From assembly GCA_049793155.1 (NCBI GenBank), contig JBARBN010000022.1:1-42602 (forward strand): a stretch of 42,602 nt of DNA, read 5' to 3'. This document shows, piece by piece, positions 33,208-41,554 of the stretch (position 1 is the stretch's first letter; every line of letters begins with the position of its first letter). This DNA is from JALNZF01 sp049793155. Its GTDB lineage: Bacteria > Nitrospirota > UBA9217. Made by a program: the position numbers and the translations under genes. The notes under the pieces are model-generated. The model saw nothing but the letters and a program-made list of their open reading frames with translations, ran no database searches and was not told the DNA's origin.

Positions 33208-33876
33208 TTACGTTACCCCGTCAATTTTAATAATTCCCTTCTGAATTGCAAACTTGATAAGGCCGGCACGGGTATGGATGTCGAGCTTTTCGCTGATGTT
33301 GGTCTGGTGGGTGACGACTGTTTTTGCGCTGATATTAAGGATGTCGGCGGCCTCCTTTTGCGTATATCCCTCCGCGATCAATTTCAGGACCTGTTTCTCG
33401 CGGTCAGTCAGTGAATCATACGTATCCTCGACGGGTTCCCCCTTCTGAACGCCAAGGTAGCCGTCCATGACGCACGAGGCGATGGATGGATGAACGTATG
33501 TTCTCCCCGACATAACGGTTTCAATTGCCGTGAGCAGTTCCACGCCAACGGCTTTCTTGAGCAGGTAGCCGGATACGCCGGCCTTGAAAAAGCGGCGGAT
33601 ATACACGGTGTCCTCATACTGGGTCAGCACCAGGATTTTGATTGAAGGATTTATTTTTTTGATTTCCAGGGTCGCTTCGAGTCCACCGAGCTTCGGCATG
33701 GAAATGTCCATGAGTACAATGTCCGGCTTGAGCTTTTTAACAGCCTGAATGGCTTCAACGCCGTCAGCCGCCTCTCCGACGACCTCATATTTATCGGACA
33801 TATTGAGAAACGAGGCAATTCCCTGGCGTACCAGGGCATGATCATCGGCGATCAGTATTTTTGTCTTGAAACCCAT
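33208..33876 (-). CDS. NarL/FixJ-type response regulator
   Basis: This 222-residue DNA-binding regulator has a receiver with acidic pair D11/D12, phospho-acceptor D57 (IVLMDISMP) and Lys in LLKKAVG. The C-terminal LuxR-type helix-turn-helix reads SLTDREKQVLKLIAEGYTQK and then EAADILNISAKTV. ATG 33876 lies 1 nt after the kinase stop with AGAGAGGG upstream, so expression is coupled. The farther ATG overlaps the kinase coding end and is unlikely. It probably controls the adjacent cytochrome genes (inference from position only). Confidence 0.95.
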   Translation of the reverse strand: MGFKTKILIADDHALVRQGIASFLNMSDKYEVVGEAADGVEAIQAVKKLKPDIVLMDISMPKLGGLEATLEIKKINPSIKILVLTQYEDTVYIRRFFKAGVSGYLLKKAVGVELLTAIETVMSGRTYVHPSIASCVMDGYLGVQKGEPVEDTYDSLTDREKQVLKLIAEGYTQKEAADILNISAKTVVTHQTNISEKLDIHTRAGLIKFAIQKGIIKIDGVT

Positions 33877-33877
33877 G

Positions 33878-35680
33878 CTATCCCTCTCTTGTGAGCGGTA
33901 CGCTGCACTGTACAATGGTCCCTTCACCGACCGTAGAGCAGATATTTAATTCACCATTCACCTGCGTTGCCCGTTCCTTCATGCCGCGAATGCCCAATCC
34001 ACGTCCGGTCTGCAAATTTTCGAGCGCTGACGCGGGATCGAACCCGACACCGTCATCTTCAATGATCATGGTGAATTTGTTCTTATTCATCCTGATATTG
34101 ATAAATACATTCTCTGCCTCGGAATGCCTGGCAATGTTCATGGTCGTTTCCTGGATGATCCGGAAGAGCGTGATCTGCATCTCCGGCGAGATCCGTTCTT
34201 CCACCAATTCGCTCATGTTCAGGTAGCAGCGAATGTTTTTGTCCTTGAGGTTCCGGTCAGCAAGCCAGACAATCCCCGCTTCAAAACCGAGGTCATCGAG
34301 CACCGTTGGCCGGAGGTTCTGGATGACCTTGCTCATTTCATTGATGACCTTCATGACGGTTTCTTTCATTGAGGTAACTTTTCCCGGACTGATCATCTCG
34401 GGATGAAGCAGGCACATATCAATATTCATGAGGATGGCCGAGAGCGTCTGAAGCGACTCATCGTGGAGTTCTCGCGCGATCCTTTTTCGCTCGTCCTCCT
34501 GGGAGGTGATCAACTGCTTCAGGAGCGTGGTGTTTGCGATCTGTTTTTCCTCCAGCTGTCGAGTCCGACTTTTTACCCGTTCTTCGAGTTCAATGTTCTG
34601 GCGCTGAATGCTTTCGCGGGATTTCGCCAGTTGTTCGCGCATGTCGTCAAAACTTTGCCCGAGTACGGAGATTTCGTCGCTGCCGATATTCCCCACAGGA
34701 ACAGAGAGGTCGCCCTGTCCGATCCGGTTTGTCTCGGTGATGAGGGACCGGATGGGGCTCACGATGTTCCTGCTGATACCAATGGAAAAGATGACCGCCG
34801 TTGCGATGAAGATCAACGCCAGCAGAAAAAACTTATTTCTGAGCTGATGGGCCGGCTGATAGACCTCATCCCTGGCTTGACCGAAGACGATGGCCCATGA
34901 TACCGATTCAAGCGGCACAACCGCCAATTCGTCCTGCGTCTTGCCATCATTCTTGGAAAAACCATGGTTGCAGTGATTAATGCCGGACTCATGATCTTTG
35001 ATCATTTTACTCAGGATACCATCATGGTCGTGATGTACCAGGATATGAGAGGCTCTGTCAGAAGCTATGACGATTTCATTGGAGTCGATAATTTCTATGT
35101 AATGATTCTCAGTCTCGGACGTAACGGCACGGAGCAGCCTGCTCAGCACGGAGTTGGTAGGATTAATGGCGCCTCCCGCAGCACCGACAACTTCTCCCGC
35201 TGCATTTCTCAGGGGGACGAGGATGAAAATAAGCGGCTTTTTAATCGGCTCGATGGTGTACACATTCGATATGATCGGCCTGCCCTCCGTGAGGACCCGG
35301 CTCACCCAGGGGATGAACAGCAGATTTTCCTTGCCGTAATCACGGGCCGGATAGGAGAGGAGGGTGTCCCCCTGCTTGTCTACCAGAAACACCCCTTCGG
35401 TGAAAATTGAGTACTGATAGATTGATTCAAGCAGCTGTTTTATCGGGCCCATATTGCCCGTTGTGAGATTCACCTTGCCCGAGAGCGAGATGTCGTATAG
35501 TCTGCTGATATTTGTCTGCAGGAGGAAGTCCAGTTGATTTGCTATGGTATGCGCCGAGGTGAGGCTCTTCTGTAGTGACCGTTCTATGGCGCCATTGACG
35601 GCTATTGTGCTGAGAACGCCGAGACCTACCGACATCACAATCACATAGAGGATAAGTGAGATAATCAGCTTCTTCTGCAT
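33878..35680 (-). CDS. NarX-like sensor histidine kinase with periplasmic Cache-type domain
   Basis: This 600-residue kinase has TM1 (about 5-27), a periplasmic sensor region (28-280) of double-Cache character, TM2 (about 283-303), HAMP (304-356), and a coiled coil. A HisKA_3 domain follows with phosphorylated H406 in RIARELHDESLQTLSA. The ATPase has NIARHSEAENV, EDDGVGFDP and GRGLGIRGMKER. The membrane-distal sensor part contains a cluster of seven His and one Cys between 212 and 239 (H212, H216, H217, H219, H230, H236, C237, H239), suggesting metal or haem binding. It is preceded by its own promoter overlapped by an inverted repeat. Confidence 0.94.
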   Translation of the reverse strand: MQKKLIISLILYVIVMSVGLGVLSTIAVNGAIERSLQKSLTSAHTIANQLDFLLQTNISRLYDISLSGKVNLTTGNMGPIKQLLESIYQYSIFTEGVFLVDKQGDTLLSYPARDYGKENLLFIPWVSRVLTEGRPIISNVYTIEPIKKPLIFILVPLRNAAGEVVGAAGGAINPTNSVLSRLLRAVTSETENHYIEIIDSNEIVIASDRASHILVHHDHDGILSKMIKDHESGINHCNHGFSKNDGKTQDELAVVPLESVSWAIVFGQARDEVYQPAHQLRNKFFLLALIFIATAVIFSIGISRNIVSPIRSLITETNRIGQGDLSVPVGNIGSDEISVLGQSFDDMREQLAKSRESIQRQNIELEERVKSRTRQLEEKQIANTTLLKQLITSQEDERKRIARELHDESLQTLSAILMNIDMCLLHPEMISPGKVTSMKETVMKVINEMSKVIQNLRPTVLDDLGFEAGIVWLADRNLKDKNIRCYLNMSELVEERISPEMQITLFRIIQETTMNIARHSEAENVFINIRMNKNKFTMIIEDDGVGFDPASALENLQTGRGLGIRGMKERATQVNGELNICSTVGEGTIVQCSVPLTREG

Positions 35681-35730
35681 GGAAGACCATTCCTCGCCTC
35701 TCTACGGCATGCTGACAAAGAAACGTTTAC

Positions 35731-35760
35731 ACTATACTCCTTTGCCTTGAAATAGGCAAA
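35731..35760 (-). promoter_or_regulatory. Promoter of the sensor kinase gene with overlapping operator-like palindrome
   Basis: On the minus strand TTGCCT (35759-35754), a 17-nt spacer and TATAGT (35736-35731) are seen. A perfect 7-bp inverted repeat TTTGCCT/AGGCAAA (35741-35747 and 35754-35760) covers the -35 box and spacer. This is well placed for repression or autoregulation. It could alternatively be a weak terminator of the upstream cytochrome b gene. Confidence 0.55.
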
Positions 35761-35810
35761 TACATACCGGGAAAGTGATCAGGTCGGGGTATCCGGCGTT
35801 TATGCATCGG

Positions 35811-36542
35811 TCAGGCATGTGGCGGAGTATGTTGTTTTTTCCCGGCAGCACGCTCCATCCGAGCGAGCTCAAGAGGGTGTTCACGCACCATCCTCTCCTT
35901 TGAAAGATACCCGGTGAGGATGCTGGTGTCAAAGGGGAAGATTTCCGGGCTGAAGATGGAGTTATAGATGTGCCAGATGGCGATGATAAGGATAACGAGC
36001 AATGACTGGTTCGTATGAATGACGTTTGCGGCAGGGATAAATTCACCATAGAGATATCTGGACGTTGTTATGGGGAACCAGAGAATAAGCCCGGAGACGA
36101 TCATGATTAAATTGCTCACCAGGACACCCCAGTAATCGAATTTTTGTTTATAATCGTACCGATCGCACTGGGCAGGGTGATTTTTTATCCCGAAGTAATA
36201 CTTGAGGTTGGTAACAGCATCCTGGAAGTCTTTCATTTGAATTATCATCGACGCCTGCCATCGGAGCCGGATGAGGCCCACTGCAGCGACGACAAGGTGC
36301 TGGATGATCAATATGATGAGGATGAGGCCGGCGGCGCGATGCATGAGCCGGACTGCATCGATTCCACCGAGATGAAAAACAAGCCACTGCGACAGGTCGT
36401 AGGTATGGAATTTTTGAGATATTCCGGTGATGACGAGAAGAATAAAAACACCGGCCTGCAACCAGTGCTCAACGATCCGATATTGGCTGAATCGCCTGAT
36501 GAGAATCCCGGTCTGCACGCTCTTGTTTGTGGTTTCGCTCAT
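35811..36542 (-). CDS. Dihaem cytochrome b membrane subunit (FdnI/HydC-like)
   Basis: This 243-residue protein has four predicted membrane helices. Candidate haem-ligand histidines lie in RIVEHWLQAG, RLMHRAAG, QHLVVAAV, VIHTNQS and IWHIYN, matching the formate dehydrogenase/hydrogenase cytochrome b561 family, which exchanges electrons with quinones. ATG 36542 was chosen for its GGAGAAGGA upstream. It follows the 13-haem cytochrome by 17 nt. Together they resemble Geobacter CbcL, where the b and multihaem c parts are fused; here they are separate. Confidence 0.9.
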   Translation of the reverse strand: MSETTNKSVQTGILIRRFSQYRIVEHWLQAGVFILLVITGISQKFHTYDLSQWLVFHLGGIDAVRLMHRAAGLILIILIIQHLVVAAVGLIRLRWQASMIIQMKDFQDAVTNLKYYFGIKNHPAQCDRYDYKQKFDYWGVLVSNLIMIVSGLILWFPITTSRYLYGEFIPAANVIHTNQSLLVILIIAIWHIYNSIFSPEIFPFDTSILTGYLSKERMVREHPLELARMERAAGKKQHTPPHA

Positions 36543-36559
36543 GGTTAGTCCTTCTCCCG

Positions 36560-38008
36560 TCACCGGTTGACTGAGTAGCGCCAGATGTGCAGCAATATCT
36601 GCAACACCAACCCGATGACCATAAGTGGCGTGAATATCCGGTACAGGATGCTGATGATAAATGTGAGCGGCGCCCGCTGCAGACTCAGTTTATAATGGGA
36701 TATCCACGCATCAGGAAAGTTTTCTGTCGCATTGGCATGACATCTCCGGCATCTCTGCACGAGATTTGCTTTAACAATGGTGGCGTCAGGGCTTACGGTA
36801 CTGGAAATGTTGTGAATGCCGTGACAGTCGGTACACACGGCAATCGACCTCGCCTGCTTGGGAAGAAGGTTTTTCTGTTTAATGTAAAAGCCCAGCGTGA
36901 CACCGTGAAAATCGGAGAGGTAGGTCTTCATGACATCCGTGGACAGGCCGTATTTCCCCATGATCTCCTTATTCGCGTGGCATTTGCTGCACATTTCCGG
37001 GATACGCTCGCGGTATTCAACAGTGTGCGGGCTCTGGATATCATGAGTTGTATGACAATCCACGCACACGGGGACATCCTGGTTGTGCTCATTCAAAAGT
37101 GCGCCGCCGTGGACGCTTTTTGCATAGATAGTATAAATGTCAAGATGGCATTTCTTGCAGCGGTTGGCGCTGTCTGCGCGCTCCTTACCGGCTAAGCCGA
37201 TGGCGTGCGAGTTGTGGCAGTCGGTACAGACGGGGGCATTGAGATTTCCCTGGCTAAGCTTGGAATAGTGGATGCTGTCCTGAAATTTTGTGTATTTGTC
37301 AAAATGGCACCGCCTGCACAGTTCGGCCGAAGCGATCGTCATATCCCTTCGTGTCCGGAAGTGCCGTTTTGGGTGATCTTCAGATGAAAAGCCGTAATGG
37401 CAGTCGGAACAACTGAGCTTGTTATGCACAGATGTTTGGAGAAGCCCGGGGTCCACGGTCATGGAATGTTGTTCACCATTCTGATATGACACCCGGATAT
37501 GCTGCAGGTGGCACTTCAGGCAGAGCTTTGCCTCATCACTGAGCGACTTCTTTTTCGTGACGCGAATAATGGAATGAGCGCCGTGGCAATCGGCACAGAT
37601 CGCGGCAGTTCCCGATTTTTCCCTGCTCAGAATGTCGACGTGGACCGGTCTGGTCCTTATCTGTTCATCCGTATGGCATCGCCTGCAGGTGAGTGAGGCA
37701 CGGATCTTGTATTGCTCGTGGCTCTGGAAATTCCTTTTGGGATGCTGATCCGCGGCGAATTCGGTATGGCAGTCAATGCAGGCGAACAATGCGTGAGCTG
37801 ATGCTTTCAACTTTGCTTCATCAATGTAGCCGGGCATGGATTCATTGTTCTGGAATACAATAGTGATTTCCTGTTTGCCGTGACAACCGAGGCATGCCCC
37901 GTTCTTATTTGGGACGTCCCGATCACTTGCCCCTGACGAGCCCGCCGGTTGCACGATCTGCAGCGGCAACAGGATTAGGAAAAACAAGACGACATTCCGG
38001 ATATTCAT
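36560..38008 (-). CDS. 13-haem membrane-anchored c-type cytochrome
   Basis: This 482-residue protein has an N-terminal signal peptide (about 1-27), thirteen CxxCH motifs spread over the whole mature length, and a C-terminal membrane helix (about 450-475, TFIISILYRIFTPLMVIGL). The periplasmic domain is therefore tethered to the inner membrane. Many extra His residues (for example SIHYSK, SVHGG, SDFHG) can supply distal ligands for bis-His haems. The start has CGGAGG about 8 nt upstream. A palindromic hairpin precedes the ribosome-binding site, and a -10 element lies 134 nt upstream, so this gene and the cytochrome b form their own transcript. Confidence 0.95.
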   Translation of the reverse strand: MNIRNVVLFFLILLPLQIVQPAGSSGASDRDVPNKNGACLGCHGKQEITIVFQNNESMPGYIDEAKLKASAHALFACIDCHTEFAADQHPKRNFQSHEQYKIRASLTCRRCHTDEQIRTRPVHVDILSREKSGTAAICADCHGAHSIIRVTKKKSLSDEAKLCLKCHLQHIRVSYQNGEQHSMTVDPGLLQTSVHNKLSCSDCHYGFSSEDHPKRHFRTRRDMTIASAELCRRCHFDKYTKFQDSIHYSKLSQGNLNAPVCTDCHNSHAIGLAGKERADSANRCKKCHLDIYTIYAKSVHGGALLNEHNQDVPVCVDCHTTHDIQSPHTVEYRERIPEMCSKCHANKEIMGKYGLSTDVMKTYLSDFHGVTLGFYIKQKNLLPKQARSIAVCTDCHGIHNISSTVSPDATIVKANLVQRCRRCHANATENFPDAWISHYKLSLQRAPLTFIISILYRIFTPLMVIGLVLQILLHIWRYSVNR

Positions 38009-38024
38009 TGCATATCCTCCGCTA

Positions 38025-38039
38025 ACGACACCGTGTCGT
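38025..38039. promoter_or_regulatory. Palindrome just upstream of the 13-haem cytochrome ribosome-binding site
   Basis: ACGACAC-C-GTGTCGT is a perfect 7-bp palindrome with a 1-nt centre, 4-5 nt before the GGAGG on the minus strand. It could be an operator or an mRNA structure affecting initiation. Confidence 0.4.
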
Positions 38040-38142
38040 CAGTTTATTCCCAACGACGTGACGATCGAATGTCCTGTCTTGTGGAACCACTAAATACCCA
38101 GTCGTGAAGAATTCAGTGCGCATGTTTTTGGTCACCTGCCCC

Positions 38143-38148
38143 ATTATA
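38143..38148 (-). promoter_or_regulatory. Candidate -10 box for the 13-haem cytochrome transcript
   Basis: A perfect TATAAT is read on the minus strand just after the terminator hairpin of the upstream unit. The -35 region (TTTCAA at 17 nt) is poor, so an activator may be needed. Confidence 0.4.
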
Positions 38149-38170
38149 CACGATGGTTCTCTAAGTTGAA

Positions 38171-38201
38171 AGGGTGCATTCCCGTGCTGGGAATGCACCC
38201 T
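38171..38201 (-). terminator. Strong hairpin after the NrfD-like gene
   Basis: A perfect 13-bp stem (38171-38183 with 38189-38201) has a 5-nt loop. It starts 13 nt after the NrfD-like stop. The T-run on the minus strand is poor (TTCAACTT), so termination may be partial. Confidence 0.65.
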
Positions 38202-38213
38202 CTTGTTCAGGTT

Positions 38214-39452
38214 CTAGTGAAGTTGATGGTAACTCGTATCCTCGCGAATTACCGGCATCCTGTTCACGATCCATCGGAACACAAGGATGTGAATAGTGGC
38301 AATCGCTGCTACAATAGCGACCTCGTGCCAGGGCGGCACGATGTGATGCAGATGCTCCGGAAGATTCCAGTTAAAGGCTATGATGGAGACATTTATTCTG
38401 TTCACCAGGATGCCGAGTACCGCGTAAAAGGCCCCGAATCGTACGATGCCCACGCGTTGGGTCTTGACCCCATAAGTCAATACAGCGGCAGGAGCAAGGA
38501 CAAAGAGAATTATCTCGACCAGGAACCAGTGCCCATAAGGCGTATTGAGCAGCCCCCAGTTGTCGTCATGAGCCACGCCGATCAACTTCAACGCAAAGTA
38601 GATGTATATCCCTATAATAGCGCCTTTTCCCAGACCCATGGTCAGACCGTCCAGGCTATTGAGGAAGGTAGCATCCGCCCGATGGCGGAGATATCGAGCA
38701 CAGAGAGTGCTGACAGCGATCACCATGACCAGGGCCGCATAGATGCTCGAGGTCAGGAAGAAAATCGGGATGTAGGGCGAATACCAGAGCGGGTGGAGTT
38801 TTCCCGGGGCGAGGAGGAACATGGCGCCGAGCGCTGACTGGTGAAGCGTCGAGAGGATGATGCCCGCGATCGTCATGCCGACCGTGGTCATGAGCGCCCA
38901 TCTGCGTACGCGTTTCGACTTGAACCACTCCAGAATGGCCGGGCTGAATTCAAGGATCTGGACCGTGAGATAGGTTGACACGTGCCACGCCACGAGAAAG
39001 AGGACGGAGCCTGTTCCGAACCCCATGACCATCGGAAAATAGATGCGCCAGGGTCTGCCGAGGTCGACCATCAGATACGTGGCAGCGAAGAAATAACCGA
39101 GAAGTCCGGTCAGCACGCCGAGCCGAACCAGCGGGTGATAGTCCTTAAAACCGAAGATATAGTAGGCTGTTGCCATGACAAAACCGGTGGCTGAGAGGGG
39201 AACGCCGCCGAAGAGGCCCCAGCCGAGAAAAAGCCCCCAGGGATATTCGTTGGACGCATGGGTCGCGACCACGAGCCCCTGTGTGAAGCGCATCACGATC
39301 ACGGGTAAGCCGATGCTCAGGATGATCGCCGCAACGATGTTGAATGGCGTGATCAGGCTCCGCGTGTACTCCTGCCACGACATGCCCATCCTCAGTTTCT
39401 CCATGAATGTGGAGCGGAAGTTTTCCGTTCTTTCGAGGTTTTCGTTGCTCAT
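38214..39452 (-). CDS. NrfD/HybB-type quinone-interacting membrane subunit
   Basis: This 412-residue integral membrane protein has about ten helices. The block STLHQSALGAMFLLAPGKLH followed by PLWYSPYIP is characteristic of HybB-type members of the NrfD/PsrC superfamily. These bind menaquinone and pass electrons to or from a partner four-cluster ferredoxin. Its start overlaps the iron-sulfur gene stop by 4 nt (ATGA), giving tight coupling. It is the last gene before the terminator hairpin. Confidence 0.93.
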   Translation of the reverse strand: MSNENLERTENFRSTFMEKLRMGMSWQEYTRSLITPFNIVAAIILSIGLPVIVMRFTQGLVVATHASNEYPWGLFLGWGLFGGVPLSATGFVMATAYYIFGFKDYHPLVRLGVLTGLLGYFFAATYLMVDLGRPWRIYFPMVMGFGTGSVLFLVAWHVSTYLTVQILEFSPAILEWFKSKRVRRWALMTTVGMTIAGIILSTLHQSALGAMFLLAPGKLHPLWYSPYIPIFFLTSSIYAALVMVIAVSTLCARYLRHRADATFLNSLDGLTMGLGKGAIIGIYIYFALKLIGVAHDDNWGLLNTPYGHWFLVEIILFVLAPAAVLTYGVKTQRVGIVRFGAFYAVLGILVNRINVSIIAFNWNLPEHLHHIVPPWHEVAIVAAIATIHILVFRWIVNRMPVIREDTSYHQLH

Positions 39453-40477
39453 TTCTTTTCCTCCGTTTTTTCATGATCGGTGCCGTTCTCTGAACGGTTG
39501 CGGTGCTGTGTTGCGGAGTAAAGCATTCCAAAGAGGGCGGGCCAAATGGTGAACACCAGCGGAACGGTTGACAGGAACCCTTTTGTGTTTTCCAGCAAGG
39601 GGGCCTTTTGCATATGCGACGGGAACCCGTAGTGTTCGAAAGGAACAGCAGAGATATAAAGCCAGCTCGTTCCTCCTGCCTCGTGCTCTCCGAAAATGTG
39701 GTCAATATACTTGTCGGGATTCTTCATGATCCGCTCACGCGCAACTTTGATCAGATCGATGCGCTTGCCAAACGTGAGGGCGCCGGTGGGACAAATTTCC
39801 GAACACGCCGTCGGGAGTCCGGCTTTCACGCGATCAACGCACATGGTGCATTTCGATATCCGGGGCTCGAGCGCGCTGTTGTAGTCATACGCGGGGACAT
39901 AATACGGGCAGGCCACCATGCAATACCGGCAGCCGAAACAGAGGTTCACGTCATACGTGACAGGACCTTCAGCGGTCTTGGTGTACGCGTGAACAGGACA
40001 TGCCGTGGCGCATGCCGGTTCGTTGCAATGGTTGCATTGTATCTTGCGGTAGAGCGGCTTGCTCGGATCCTTGGGGTTCGGGAATCGGTTGACCACGGTA
40101 TAGGCCTCCACCGTCGGCCTTCGCGTCTCCTCAAATACCGACGGATCATCGAAGGGAACCTTGGGCGCAGCCAGCTTGTTATATTCATTACAGGCCTTTT
40201 CGCAGCTGCGGCATCCGACGCACATGCTAAGGTCATACAACACGCCGTAGCGGTCGGCTGACCCTTCGAACTCTTTCGCGCCTGCTGTCTTCGCTCCGGA
40301 TGTCAGGCCAGCCACACCAAGCGCCCCACCGATCGCTGCGACCGTGCCCATGAACCTTCTTCTGGTGAAATTCAGACTGTCACCCATGGCGACGGCATCA
40401 GACTTATCCCCCTTGTTGCCGCGCTGTTCTGACAGCGGATCGGCGGGTTCAGAGGGTTTCTTTCCATTCTTATCCAT
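39449..40477 (-). CDS. Tat-exported four-cluster ferredoxin subunit (HybA/DsrO/CbcT-like)
   Basis: This 342-residue protein has a twin-arginine signal (FTRRRFMGTVAAIGG) after a hydrophilic leader of about 36 residues. Four [4Fe-4S] cysteine sets follow: CVGCRSCEKAC, CNHCNEPACATACP, CFGCRYCMVACP and CTMCVDRVKAG with CSEICP. A C-terminal membrane helix (GFLSTVPLVFTIWPALFGML) anchors it, as in HybA. It should relay electrons between the NrfD-like subunit and the five-haem cytochrome encoded upstream. No catalytic molybdopterin or hydrogenase subunit is present in the window. Confidence 0.94.
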   Translation of the reverse strand: MDKNGKKPSEPADPLSEQRGNKGDKSDAVAMGDSLNFTRRRFMGTVAAIGGALGVAGLTSGAKTAGAKEFEGSADRYGVLYDLSMCVGCRSCEKACNEYNKLAAPKVPFDDPSVFEETRRPTVEAYTVVNRFPNPKDPSKPLYRKIQCNHCNEPACATACPVHAYTKTAEGPVTYDVNLCFGCRYCMVACPYYVPAYDYNSALEPRISKCTMCVDRVKAGLPTACSEICPTGALTFGKRIDLIKVARERIMKNPDKYIDHIFGEHEAGGTSWLYISAVPFEHYGFPSHMQKAPLLENTKGFLSTVPLVFTIWPALFGMLYSATQHRNRSENGTDHEKTEEKK

Positions 40478-40522
40478 AATTCTTTATTCCTCCTCTTCCT
40501 GAGAGCGTGGTATGTGTTCCCG

Positions 40523-41026
40523 TTAATGCACTTTAGTGGTTTTCGCGCTCATCTTCTGATCACGCTTGTCATGACACATGACGGTGCAGCCCTTGGGATT
40601 GCTTCCTACCTCTGACATTCCCCAGTGGCACTGGAAACACTGGCGGTGATAGGCGACCTTCAGACTAGGCATTTGGGGGGCCGCAGGGTCTAAGGCGCCG
40701 TGGCAATTTTTACATGCGATGAAACTACCCGTTACATCGGCTTTAAATGTCGAAGCCTTGATGCTATGGCACTCGTGGCAAGGCAGACTTGCATTCTTTC
40801 CATGCTGATGATGGCAAATTCCACAATCGCCGGCTATGGCGGTATGTTTTTCGTGATTAAAGAGTACGGGCTTATAGATATTAACCAGACTGTCAAGTTT
40901 GACGAGGCCGCGCGCAGCGGGTGCGCCTGATGCCGGAGAAGAGCGCTTTCCGTCATCGGCTTGAACTGCCGATATTGAAAGCAGGATGCAGCACAGCGAT
41001 ACAGTGATCATGGTTAGGGTTTTCAT
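40523..41026 (-). CDS. Five-haem periplasmic cytochrome c with one CX3CH motif
   Basis: This 167-residue protein has a signal peptide (about 1-23) and four canonical haem motifs (CGICH, CHECH, CKNCH, CFQCH). A fifth, CTVMCH, has three residues between the cysteines; the DNA reads through it cleanly. Nearby histidines (FNHEKH, HHQHG, YHRQC) can be distal ligands, in the style of cytochrome c3/c7. It is the electron-transfer partner of the iron-sulfur and NrfD-like subunits (45-nt gap). The organisation resembles Geobacter CbcSTU, but this cytochrome is smaller than CbcS. Confidence 0.92.
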   Translation of the reverse strand: MKTLTMITVSLCCILLSISAVQADDGKRSSPASGAPAARGLVKLDSLVNIYKPVLFNHEKHTAIAGDCGICHHQHGKNASLPCHECHSIKASTFKADVTGSFIACKNCHGALDPAAPQMPSLKVAYHRQCFQCHWGMSEVGSNPKGCTVMCHDKRDQKMSAKTTKVH

Positions 41027-41097
41027 TCGTTCCTTTCCTCCTTTGATACAATCAGAAGAGGGGCGCTGGTATGCGAGCGTCCCTCTTCAGGGGAGTC

Positions 41098-41499
41098 TTA
41101 TTTCTGCTGAGATTGCCTGTCATCGACAGGTTCTGGCTTTTTGGTCTTCTTTTTTCCGGAGAGGTATGCTTCGGCCGGTCTCCAGGAAAAGGACCCGCTT
41201 TTCCCGGCCAGGCCCGCGATCACTGCATAGAACAGCGCGCTGACCAGGCCGACAGGGAGCAGGAGTACATAGAGCAGTCCGACAAAGGGTGCAGCGGCGA
41301 TCTTGCCCGCCAGCTTCAGGTTGTTCTTCATGCCGTTCTGCTTGACGTACATCAGGTCTTCCTGGCCGGTCTCCTTCACCTTCTTGAAGGGTTTGGGCTT
41401 CAGTATCTCCCAGAACAACACATATCCGGCAATGAAGGTGAGGGAAAGGATGTACTCGATCCCCTTGACGTGCGTGATAAAATCAAACATGGAATTCAT
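41098..41499 (-). CDS. Small membrane protein, family with FxWRPxEAYLxGK tail (copy A)
   Basis: This 133-residue protein I cannot name. It has one N-terminal helix (about 15-33, IEYILSLTFIAGYVLFWEIL) and a long hydrophobic hairpin (about 68-98), then SFSWRPAEAYLSGKKKTKK. It is highly similar to the partial gene at the right edge and shares its tail motif with the gene at 41555-41923. It has GGAGGA about 8 nt before the ATG and lies 71 nt upstream of the five-haem cytochrome gene, so it is probably an accessory subunit or assembly factor of that complex. Confidence 0.85.
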   Translation of the reverse strand: MNSMFDFITHVKGIEYILSLTFIAGYVLFWEILKPKPFKKVKETGQEDLMYVKQNGMKNNLKLAGKIAAAPFVGLLYVLLLPVGLVSALFYAVIAGLAGKSGSFSWRPAEAYLSGKKKTKKPEPVDDRQSQQK

Positions 41500-41554
41500 A
41501 AATCGCTCCTCCTTTCTTTTTTAGATTTGTTAAATAAGTCGGTCTTTATGCCAC

